Shown: positions 43,341 through 55,300 of the stretch, in pieces
Numbering within the stretch: position 1 is the first letter of the stretch
Layout: each line of letters begins with the position of its first letter
NCBI RefSeq assembly: GCF_949987515.2
Contig: NC_082698.1
Location: 513,501 to 577,500 of the forward strand
Source: Delphinus delphis
Taxonomy: Eukaryota > Chordata > Mammalia > Artiodactyla > Delphinidae
Direction: 5' to 3'
DNA length: 64,000 nt
Made by a program: the position numbers and the translations under genes
The notes under the pieces: generated by a model
The model's database searches: none
What the model was told of the DNA's origin: nothing
What the model saw: the letters and a program-made list of their open reading frames with translations, nothing else

Positions 43341-46300
43341 CTGTGGGAGGAAAGCAAGTCAGCGAGGGGGTCGCACCAGGCAGGGCAGTGGGTGGGACCA
43401 GGGGTCACCGCTTCCCTGAGCTCGCGGGAGGGCCATCGTGAGAGGAGACACACGAAATCGGGACGGGGCCGCCCCTCCTGCCGCCACCAGACAGCGTGGT
43501 GAGAGTTTGGGGGCGCCGGCGGTGGTGGTGGTGTGCAGGCGGCCGCCAGGCCTGGGCTCCGAGCCTCGGGCCGCCTCTCTGGCACTGCTGCTTTTCTCGG
43601 GCAGCTGCCTTTCCTCCCAGCTTCATCCGGGCCTGGTGGGGCCGCAGTGCCGGGCCCAGGAAGGGGTGAGCCCCGGGGGAACAGGGCCTGCGTGTCCTGC
43701 GGGGCTTTGCCCTGGGGGGGCAGCTGGGGGAGGAGTGTGAGGGTGGGGGCATGGCTCCAGCGCCGAGGGTCGGCTGGGGGCTGTGCTGCGACCTGGGGCT
43801 GGCGCTGGCTCCTGTGAGCGACGGGGCCAGACCGGCCTCCCCAGGAGGGCAGGGGGGGCGGCTTCGGGGAGAGCCCAGTGGGGACCCTGCAGCCCCGGAG
43901 CCTGAGAAGCCCACAGTAGCCACTGCCGGGTGCAGCCGACCGGTGGCCTCACGGCGGGAGTGGCCTGGCCAGGGCCAGCGAGGCCGAGGGCCCCAGCCCA
44001 CCTGCCGGCCGCGGGGGACGCTGGAGGCGGCAGAGCTAGGGCGGGGGCGCCGAGAGCGAGGGGGGCCGGTGGGCGGGGCGCCGACGGGGCGGGGTCTGTC
44101 TCAGCTCCTACGCTCGGCCGGGTCCACGCTCTGCCGTCCTGGGCGTGGCGGCCCTGTTGCCGCGGGCGCCCCCCTCCACCCCTCCTTCCAACCCACGGTG
44201 CCGGGGGGACGGGAGTGGGGGACGGGGGGTGGGGGATGGGAGGCGGGGAAGCCCGCGTGTGGGGAGGACGGCGCTCCTGGGCAGGGCCGCGGCGCCGGGT
44301 ACTCACTACGCGGCGTCCTCGTCCTCCATCCCGTAGTTCCCGATGTTCGTGGCGGCCGTGATGCCGCAGATGATGAAAGGGGCCCCTCCGCTGATGAGGT
44401 AGAACCTGCGAGAAGGGGCCGCTCACTGCGCTCCCAGTCCCCCTGCAGCCCCAGGGCAGCCCCCCTTCGCCTTCCTCGGGCGTCCTGGCCGAGCAACTGT
44501 CCACCCTGGTGGCGGAGCCGCTTCCAGCGCCCTACCCGACCTGGCCTCCCCTGCGCCCCCTCCCCCACGAACCCTGCACCCCACATTCCCCACCCCCTGC
44601 ATTGCTCCCCACGTTCCCCCACCCCCTGGGTCGCCCCACGTCTCCTCCATGTGTCCCTCCCCCCCCCGCTGCTACACCTGTGCAGAGGTGACCCTGGCTG
44701 GGCCCAGCACGTGCGTCTGGGGACATGTGGTGCCCTGGTTCACGCGGCAGAAATAACGGGGAGAACGTGAAGCCCCTGAGTGGAGGGGGGACCACAGTGG
44801 ACAGGGTGGAGGGGGCTGCATGCTCCATGGGGGACAGTACGGGGCTGTGGTGGACACTACAGTCAGCCGCCTGGCCCCCTTCAGGCGGAGCTGCTCATCC
44901 CGCCGGCGCTGGGGCCTCTCGGCCCGAGCCCAGGTAATGCCTGTTCCAGCAGGTGGCTGGCGTCAGCGACTAGCCGACTAGGCGTGCGCGCTCAGGCCAG
45001 TTGGCCTGATAACCTCGGGGTGAGAAACTCACAGGGGCCGTTCCTCGTGCCTTTGTGTACTGCCTGGCAGCCCAGTTTCTCAGCTGCTTGGGGCCAAGTT
45101 CTGGCGTTTGACCCCTCCCTGGGAGGACAGGGGTTCGTCTGGAAGGGAGTTGCCTGCCCCCCCCCCCGCCCCCCGTGAGCTGACTATCCAGAGGGCACGT
45201 CCTCCAGAACGGAGGAGAAAGAAAGACACATTCTAACAAAAATAAAACATTCGTTGTCCGCTGACCTGCAGTTAAAGAAACGCCAAATAAACTCCTTCAG
45301 GATGATAGGGTGCTGTACCAGACAGAAGCTTGGAGGAGTGAAGGTCATCAGAAATACTGAACATCTGGGTAAATATAAGAGGTTTTGTTTCCTCCTAATT
45401 TCTTTAAAATATATATTGGTGTTTAAAGAAAGAACTTTAACACTGCCTTGAGGAGTTTACAGTATAGGTAGGGGCACTATCTATAGTGTCTGTAGCATGA
45501 AGAGGGTGGGAGGAGAGATGGTCCCATGCAGTTGCCAAGTTTTTAATGTATTTTACATGAAATAGTGTAAGTGTCAAACTACAAAGACTGTGGAAAGGCT
45601 GTGGATTTTAATCCCTAAAGCAACCATGAACAGCTAATAGGCAAAAAGTTAACAGATGCATTAAAATGAAATGTTACAAAATATTAAAATACTCAAAGAA
45701 GAAAATAAAAAAGGAAAAGGGAGGACAGAAAAAAAAAGAGAAAAAAGAAGCAAAACCAGAAAACAAATAATGAAATGGAGACCAAATCAAAACTCCCATT
45801 AAAGTTTAATGGAATAAACATTCTAAGTCAAAGCCAGAGGTAATCAGAATAGATTAACAACAGCAAAAAAGCAAGACCTGGTTGTGTACTGTCTACAATA
45901 GGAGGAAACATTTTAAGTAAAAAGACACAGAGAGGTTGAAAATGAATGGATGGAAATAGCTATCCACACTAACTGAGTCCAAGAAGGCCGGCGTGACTGC
46001 ATTAATACCAGACAAAATAAACTTTTAAGAGAAGAGAGAAAGGGAGGCATTTCATAATGATGTCAACGTGAGTTCACAGGAAGACGTTCAACTGTAAATG
46101 TGTGGGAGCCAAAGGGAAGATTCAAAACATGTGAGGCAAACATGGGCAAAGTTAAAGGGAGAAACAGACAATTCCAAAGTCATAGCTGATGTTCTGAACT
46201 CCCCTCTCTTAGCAATCGATAGAACAAGTAGGCAACAAATTAGTAAAGAAATAGAAGACCTGAACAAGAACATTAATCTTTTCCCTAATTGCTCTTTCTA

Positions 46301-49300
46301 GAACATCACACCCAGTAATTGCATAGCACTCATTCTTTTCAAGTGCACGCCATTTACCATCGCAGATGATGTGATGCTCCCTCCATGAAACAAGTGCTGA
46401 TAAGTGTAAAAGTATCGAAATCATACAGAGCTTATTCTCTGATCCAAGTGAGATTAAATTAGAAACTAATAGCAATAAACTAACTAGGAAAACCACAAAT
46501 ATCTGAAAAATGAAGTGACATACTTCTAAATAATTCGTGGATCAAAGAAGAAATCATAAGGGAATTTAGAAAATATTTTAATCAAAATGAGAAAAAATGC
46601 AGTATAATATTTCTGGGATGCAGGGCTTAAAGGGACTCTCAGCCGTGAGTATTTCTATGAGGAAAAAAAGAAAGGTCTAAAGTTCAGTGACTGAAGATTC
46701 CACCTCAACAGGGCAGAAAAACAAAAGAGCAAAGTAGACTCAAAGTAACCAGGAGGAAGAAGATGACAAAAACAGGGACAGAAATAAATGAAAAAAAAAA
46801 ACAAAAAATAGTGAAAATTATCATGCCAAAATTGATTTCCGGAAAAAAAAAAAGTCAACAGAACGATACACTCATAGCTGGATTGATCGGGATAAGGAGA
46901 GAGAGCACAAATTGGCAGCATCAGGAAAGAGGGGCCAGCATCGTCCACCCACAGGCACTGAGAAGATGCGCATATGCTGTAAACAACTGCACGCCAGCTA
47001 TTAGCAACTGAGATGAAATGGATAAATTCCTGGAGAAAAATACAAGCTACCAAAACTGAAAGGAGAAGCATTGGAAAATCTGGATACTCTCTTTCCAGTG
47101 AAAACACTGACTTCAGTATCCACAAACATGTCGCAGAGAAACGCCAGGCTCTGCGAGTGTCCCCAGTGAATCAGAACACACATCTGAGGAAGAGAGGACA
47201 CCAATCTGATATGGGCTCTTCCAGAAAATAAAGGAGCACGGAACACCTCCTGACTCAGTTTATGAGGCCAGCATGAGCTGATACCCAGCTCAGATGGAGA
47301 CATTTAAAAAAGAGTTGATTACACACAGCAACCCTCACGAGCACAGACACAAACATCTCCAACAGTGTGTCAGCAAATGAAATCTAGGACTTTATGAAAA
47401 GGACAAAGCATCGTGATCAAGTAAGAATGATCACAGAAATGCGAATTAGCCTGTTATTCATAAACATCGATCAATGCAGTTCATCATATAAACTCAAGGA
47501 GAAGCCATGTGATTGCTTAATAGGTGTAGCAAAAACATTTTAGACAATTTAAGATGCATTCATCGTCAAAAAATCTCAGCAAACTAGGAATCGATGAATC
47601 TCCTCAACCTGCTGGGAGGCGTCTATGAAAACTGGTAGCCGGGGTTATCCTTGACGGTGAGATGGTGGAGGTTCCCAAGATCGGGAACAGACAAGGTGCC
47701 CCTCCCCCAGCCCCTGTGAACCCTGTCCTGGGCACCCCGGCACCCTGATGAGGCAGCAAAGAAGTAAAGGCACCAGTGAGAATGAAGGAAGTACAGTTCT
47801 GTTTGCAGGTGACCTGACTTGTTACCTGAAAGATGCTGTGGCGTCTCCAAGACAACTGCTGGGACTAACGAGAGCATTTAGACGGTTACGAGCTTATCAC
47901 ACAAAAAATCAGTTATACTCTGTACACGAGCAGGAAACCATTGGAAGATAAAAATGCTGTTTACAATGACATCAAACCGGAATCCCAGCAGATTCTTTCT
48001 TTTAAGTGGATAATTTATTCTAAAATTTATATGGAAATGTAAAGGGTCTGGACTATCGCAGGCCATCCTGAAAATAACACGGACTGCAGGATAGACTACG
48101 AAGCCCCAGCATCAGGACCGTGTGGTCCTGGAGGGAAGCCTGACAGTGGACGGGGACACTTGGCTCTGTCCCATCCAGGCTGGCTAGGGGTCTCCCCATG
48201 GAGAGAACAGCTGAGCACGGCCCCTCCACCAGGGCCTCCCTTCCTGGGGTGAGGCTGGGGGCTCCCCACTTGAAGAGAATCCGCCAGAGCTCTTTCTGGG
48301 AGGCGGGGCCTGCGCAGCAGCACTTGCAGCCTGATGACGGCCAGTGACAGGTGACTGGGCCCCTCCAAGCACCTCCGTGGGCCAGACCCCCATCGCTGCC
48401 TGCAGTCCCTCCAGGCTCACTCCTGCCTGGGCCTCCCCTGTCTGTCTCTGCCGGGCCCCCGGGCCCCCCCGCCGCTCCATCCGTCCTGCGGCTCCAGGCT
48501 CACCTCCCCTGTGCCTGCCACGCCGTCTGCTTTGTTCCCTGCACGCCCGGGTCACCTGCATGTTCCCCATGAAGGCGTGGGCCTCACCACCCCATTCCCC
48601 TCAAGCTGCTGCCAGCACAGCACGTTGCTCTGAAGAGTGGTGCCGAGTCTCTGTTCTCGTAGGATGTCCACTATTTGCAGGTGAGAGCGGGCACGGTGGG
48701 GCAGGCCCCTGCACTCGTCCAAGCGCCTCCGGGCATGAGCTCTGAGTGCCTTCCCTGGGGCTCCGGGAGTGAGCACGCGGCCCGCGCGGCCAGCCCAGAG
48801 CGGAAGGGAAAGGGAAGCGACGTGCCCAGAAACTGGCCAGATTCGCAGGATGCTGTCACAGGCCAGTGCGGCCCGAGGCCTGAGTGAGGGCAGCCTGAGG
48901 GCCAGAGCCTGGGGGTGCTGCCGCCTCCGTGGGGGGCCGAGGGAAAGGAGCTGCGCCCGCACACCCTGCAGGCGCAGTGAGCCGGCCTCCGGGATTCCAG
49001 CTCCGCGTGAGGCGGGGCAGCGGCCGGGCCAGATAAAACTGCAGGGACGATGGCGCGACTGCCTCAGTGGGCTGGGGAAACCTTCCCAGGGGAGCGAGTG
49101 CTTGGGGACCCAGCCCGAGGGTCCTGCTCCAGCCACGCAGCAAAGGGGTGTGGCCTGCGGGCCTCCACGCCCCCGTGTTGCAGCCGCTCTGCTCCCACCG
49201 CTGGCGGGGCTGCTCGGAGAGAAACCCGGGGTTGGCTCAGGAGACACCTTGAGCACACGGTGAGGTGCATCGGCAGGCGGGCCCACGGGATGTGACACGC

Positions 49301-52300
49301 ATGGAAGGGACCCCTGCTCAAGCCTGCACTGCTGCCCGCGGCCCCATGGCTCAGGGAGCCCCCGAGAAGCCCTGCAGCGGGGGGCCCAGGGTGGTCTCTT
49401 CTCTGGTGTCTGGGTGGATGGAGAAACCGGCGACATGGCTAAGCCACAGCCAGCTGGGGGACCGCTTGCCCAGAGACCCCGCTGCGGGTCTCAGCCCGGG
49501 GCGATTCAGTGCTGCCGCCGCCTCTCTCTTCCCTGGAGGCCGAGAGGCAGCCGGGGCCCTGGAGCCAGTAGGTTGGCTCTGCCCCGCCCGCGGTGGACAG
49601 TCGGGGCCCACGCAGCTGACACCACCCTCCCCCCCACGGCGAGGCTGCAGCGGGAGCCAGCCTGTGGCCTGGCCCTGGAGTCCTGCGGGGTGAGCGGTCC
49701 CGGCCTCTCTGCTGCCTCCGGCCAGGCTCCCTCCAGCCCCCGGGCGCCTCTTCCTCTGCAGGGAGCTTCGCCCAGCCTTTGCCTGGGCTGTTCAGGCTCC
49801 AAGTCTACACATGCCCGGGGGGGGGGGGGGGGGGGGCGGGGGGGGGGCATGCCGAGCACAGGTCGCGGGGCGCCATGCAGGCTCGGTCAGCAGAGGGCGC
49901 TGGAGGCCGCCTCCGGCCCCTTGGCCAGGGCGGCTGTTCTCGCTGCGGCCGGTGGGCGCTCCGCGGTGGGGATGCTCCGCGGTGGGGATGCTCCGCCCCC
50001 ACCTGCCCCGGCTCCCCCGCCCCCGCATGGACCTTCCTGCAGCCTCCACTCCCCACCCCAACCAGCCAACTCCAGTACAGCCGCAGCCTCTCCGTGAGGT
50101 CGTGACCCCAGCGCTGGAGGGGCCTAGAGCCGAGGGTGCAGCCACCACCAGAAGCCGGCAAAAGCACGTGAAACGGGTTCGACCTTGGAGCGTCCGGAAG
50201 GGCCAGCCCTGTCCACACGTGGATTTAGCCCAGGGGGGCTGGTTTAGACGTCTGACCCCAGGACTGTGTGATGATAAATCTGGGTAGTTTTAAGCCCCTG
50301 AATTTGCGGTGATGTTTTCCAACAGGAGCAGGAAACGAACCTGGTCCCCCAGCTTACACCACCCAGAAATTCCCGTCCCGGGCGGAAGTCAGGAGTGTAA
50401 GTGGCAGTGGAATCACAGAGCTGAGTGTACGAGGCATCTGTAGAGAAGGACGGGTTTGTTAACCGGACGCAGCGTTCATGCCCCAGACTCCTGCTTCAGA
50501 AGGTGCTTTCCAGCTGGTAGGAGTCGGGACAGCCGTTTGTAACGCCAGCAGCCCCAGGTGATACAGGGGGTGTGCGCTGTCCTACGGCAAAGGACAGACG
50601 GATGGACAGGCGCACGGCCCAGAGGAAGGATGGGAGGAGGCTGGGTGCTCAGCAGGAGACGGCGGATGGGACCCCCAAGAGGTCTCCCCCAGGGAAAGGG
50701 GCAAGGGCTGAGGGGTTTGGTGGGGTCACACCCCCCCTCCGGCGCCACCAGGAGCAGCGTGACTACAGGAGAGCTGGTCATTTGTCCACGTCACACGGCC
50801 ACATGGTGACACAGTTACAGAGACGGGTCTGAAAAACACGCTGTGCGGTGAAAAACCAGATAAAAATATGAAATGAGCGATTCCATGTGGATACGGCTCA
50901 AAGTCAGTGCAGACAAAACTGGTGTTTAGGGGTGGTAAGACTATTAAAAAAGGCAATAAAAGTCATGAATGAGGACAGAGGGGGGCTGGGTGTGGGCACG
51001 GCTGAGGTCTCTGCAGGGGAGGCTCCTGTTTCTTCCCCTGAAGGGCACACGGAAATTCCATAAACCTGTGCTGATACTTTAGACTTATTTGGGGTGTAAA
51101 TGTTCTATTTCTCAAAAAAAAAAAAAAGTTAAAAAAAAAGAAAAGAAAGAGAAAGGACCAGCCCTCTCTCTGAGCCTGGGGTGCCACAGAGCCTGGAGAG
51201 TGTGGGGTCCGGCAGCTCTGACCCCACCACCCGCCTGCCTGGGCACCTGACTGTTCCCCGTCCTGTCCTCTGAGCTGGGCCTGGGCCCTGCCCTGCACAC
51301 TCGCCTGGCTGGAGCCCGCGTCCCGTCAGAATAAACCAGCTCCCGGGACAGAGACGCTGGACAGCTGGCGCAGGGCCCAGATGGAGGGCGCTGTCCCTGC
51401 CGAAGCCGCTCGGGTCCTGGGCGGGCAGCTCTGGGGCTGGGTGAGGAGCCCCTGCGTGTGCCTGTCCCCAGCTCCGGGCAGGCCCAGCTGCCCTCGAGGG
51501 TGCGGTGTCAGTGACGGGCACACAGTGAGCTGAGGCCACTGGGGTTTCTGGCTCCCGCAGCGCAGGCCCCATCCACTTGAGCTTCAGTATTTTAAATGGG
51601 CTTTTGTTTACGAGTCCCCTCTTTCCGCTTTTCGGCTAGTAATCCGCAAGCCTCCAGGGCTGCAGGGAAACCTGACTTTGAAATCCCCGCGGCCTCCCCA
51701 GTGCCCTTCCTGTGTCAGCTGAGCTGAGCGGAGGACCCTCTTTCCAGGTCAAGGGGGAGCAACGCTTCCCCGAGAGTCCAAAGGGCCACAAGAGAGGATG
51801 GAGGCTAGCAGAGGCCAGTTTCTCCCTCTGCGGCTCGGCCACCAGAAGAGACCAGTGGGTGAAGGAGCCCCCAGAAAGGACCTGGGAGAAGCCGCGTCAG
51901 GCTGTGATGAGGGTCCTGACCGCGCGGTGAGGGCCATGAGTCCCCCTCGCCCCGCTGGACAGTCGGTCCACTGTCCGGGGCCAGACGTGCTGAAGGCACC
52001 CTCCCCCAGGACAGCCTGAGGAACCACCGTCAGCCGACAGACCCTGGCTGGTCCGCGCCCTCGTGGAGCCTGGGTCTTTATGGACGAGACGCGCTGACAT
52101 GAAGAGCGGATGTGAACGACTCTCATGGGGGTCACTGCTGCCAGGCCTCCCTGTGTCCTTGAGCCAGGGAGATGCAGTCGGCGGGGGGGTGGAAGCTGGA
52201 GTGAGGATGACCTGTGAACCTGCCCAGGCACCGCCCTTCAGACCCGGTGTCCATCATCTCCTGGTGCAGTTAGCGTTCCTTGTGTTGCTCAGGACTTCTG

Positions 52301-55300
52301 AAACGCGAGAGATCAGGTTGATGATTTCAGCTCAGGGGAGAGAGACGTCCACATCCATTGCCCAGGTGTGTGGCTTTTAGAGCCAGCGATGTGCCTCTGA
52401 GATGCAGACCCTCACGTCCAGCTTGCACTGACCGCGGTGGAGGAAGATGATAACCCTTGAGGATTTGAGGCCTGGAGCAAAGCTGGTGGCTGAAGGCCTC
52501 AGGGCCACACGGTGAGGGACGCCGGTCCGAGCCCTGACTATGCCATGCAGACGCTCCAAGACCATCTCCTGTTCAGCGTGTGCCCTGCGTTTAACATGTA
52601 GCCAGGGCACTTTACGATGACCAGCATGAAACCACACCCCAGCTGCCATGCTTCTCTCAGTGATGCGCCGGCACGTGGGGCCGCGTGGTTGCTTTCACCT
52701 AGAAGGAGCCCTGTGTTCCTGGGCCAGGTCTGTGAGCCAGGACGTGATCCCAGGTGTGGCCTCACGGGGCCCCGGGGGTCAGGCTTGGAGGGTCCTGCTC
52801 GGTTCACCGACGGCCCCGGAGCCCTCTGCCCCCGTGGCCGTGCCGGGGGGTTATGTGGTTCCGGCTGGCCCAGCGCTTGCCGAGCATGTCCCAAGCCCCT
52901 GGCCGTCTTTAATCACTGCTGCGAGAAGGGGTTCCTGGCAGAGGGAGCCCCAGGGAACTATCCCTCCACCAGGCAGGGCCGTCCAGGGTCGGGGCCGACT
53001 GCACGTGGGCTAATGGACGACCTGCAGGCGCCTGTCATCCAGGGTGTAGGCACCTCAGCACCAGCGCCAGCTGCAGTTTCCAGATGAGAAAACCACCAAC
53101 TGACCTTAAGTAAGAGGAAACCACCTAGGCGCACTTTAGCAGAAAGGGCAGAACAGATTGCAAAGTTAGCGTGAATTACATGCAGCTGAATTGGGAACGA
53201 GCCCCTGAGCTTCGGTGAAACCGCAGCAAGAAGCGCGTTTGATTGTGAGGTCGACTCGCTCTGGCCGACGGCTGTGGACTGAGTGTCCCCCGTTCCCATT
53301 GAAATCCTAAACCCAAGTGGTGGGATTAGGAGGGGCCTTGGTCGTGTGAGTGGAGCCCTCACAGATGGGATTAGAGCCGTATGAGAGACCCCAGAGAGCT
53401 CCCAGCCCCTTCTGCCGTGTCGGGTCGCAGCGAGAAGACGGACATCTAGGAACCAGGAAGCTGGTCCTCACGAGACACCGAAGCTGCTGGTGCCTTTGTG
53501 CTGGACGGCTGGCCTCCAGACCGTGGGAAACAAGTGTCTGTCGTTTAAGCTGCCGGCCTGTGGAGTTTTGTTTTCGCCACCCAAATGGACTGAGGCTAGG
53601 GGAGCGGGAGAGGTGGAGAGGTCTCTCCACCCAGAGACCCTGGCGGAGGGGCCTTGGCCGCCCAGCCCATCCACAGAGGCTGCGGACGGTGCCCTGCACA
53701 GCTGTTCCAGTGGCTCCCCCGGTGCTGGCTGAACGGCCCACGAGTGGCTGGGCTTGGAGACCCACGATCACCAGGTTACACGCGGCTCCTTCCGTGGGGA
53801 TGACACAGGCAGGGAAGGTAGAGACGTGGACAGAGAAGGGCCTGAACAAGGCTAAAGAGACACACAGGCGTGAAGTTTGGGAGCCAAGCCCTCCTCGTGG
53901 TGGTGGCCTCTCAGCAGTGGCCGAGCCATGGCCCCCTGGCCCTCAGTGTGGACACCTGCCTCATTTTCTCTGTTTGTGTCTCTCAGCCAGGCTCTCCCTC
54001 CCCAGCTTTCTCCCCCTCCTCCCCGCTGACACTCGGAAGTGCTGACCAGCAGGCCGGCTCTGCTCCCTGAGGCTGGCGGCTGGGGACCTGGGTCTCGGTG
54101 GTTCCCCATATCACTGACTGATGAGCGTGTTCCATGTGCCAATGGACACTTGTGCCAATGGCAGGTCTGGAGGTCACCAGCTGTGGCGCTCGGGCTGCAG
54201 GGGCGCCTGTGCAGCCGGTCCCCAGGGCAGATCTGAAGGTGCCCGCAGCCGGCTTCCCTGGGCAGCGCCCTGCGTGCCTTCTGCTCCTGGAGGACGCTCC
54301 CGTGCGAAGAGTCCTCCACTGGCTGCTTGCTTGGAGCTTCAGCACCTGCTCAGCCGCACGCTGCAACTCACACCCCGACCAGCTGAGCCCGCGTGGCAGA
54401 CCCAGCCCTGGACTCGCTCTTCTGCCTGTTCCTGCCGCTTGGTTTTGCTTTCAGCCCACCCAGTGGAATTCCCCGGTGCCAGTGCCCCAGCGCGCCCCGG
54501 GCCCCAGCAAGGTCCACACCTCTGGGTCGAGCACCTCGGCTGTGCCTCGCGTGCCTGGCGTGGCTCCGTGGCCCCTCTGTGAGTACAGCAAGCCCCCTTC
54601 GAGGCCTCGTCTGCGTTTCTTCCCGGAGCTGGGCTTTATCGCCCCTCACCCAGCGCCTACATTCCTAGAAACCCCTCCCCAGCGTGCTAGCCTGTGCAGG
54701 CTCTCCCAGACTCAGCGTGAAGGGCCTCCTCCCACTGCGGCCCCGTGTGGGCTCCTCTGTGGAGCCACAGCAAGCAGCCGCCGCCTCCATGCCGAGCAGT
54801 GGAGGGGGGGACCCCGGGAGTGCCGCGATGATAGCTGAGCCTCTGGTCCTCACGTCAGAACAGCGTTTTGATCAGACTGCTTTCCTCCAGCGCCCAGCTC
54901 AGATTAGCCCTGAGGTTATGCATTCAAGGCCAAATTAAAAAATATTTACTGAGTCACTATCATTTACCTGCATGTGGTTTCGACATTTAATGAGGAGGAG
55001 CTGTGAGCCTGGTTCAGAGGAGACAAAGGGGCAGAGGCAGTCCTTTCCCTCAGTCCAGGGGGAGGACGCAGCAAAGCCCCTGTTAGATGTACTGGGATGG
55101 CTGCCAACAGCATTCTGTGGGATCCAGGGATACGGTCCTGCAGGAGCAAAGGGAGTGGCAGGCGTGGGGAGGGGCCGTCACCACATGGTGGAAGCAGGCG
55201 TCCTAGCAGGGGCTGCTGGGGGAAGGCGGGGGCTCAGGCTGGGGACCGGCATTAGTGGCGTCGGGGCCCTGCGTGCTTCCACGTTAGGAGGGGACTCTGG

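Noticed and set aside
48552..49436. 294-codon minus-strand frame in the ADGRA1 intron
   Set aside because: GC-rich unique DNA with comparable frames on the other strand, no domain, and no splice context fitting ADGRA1.
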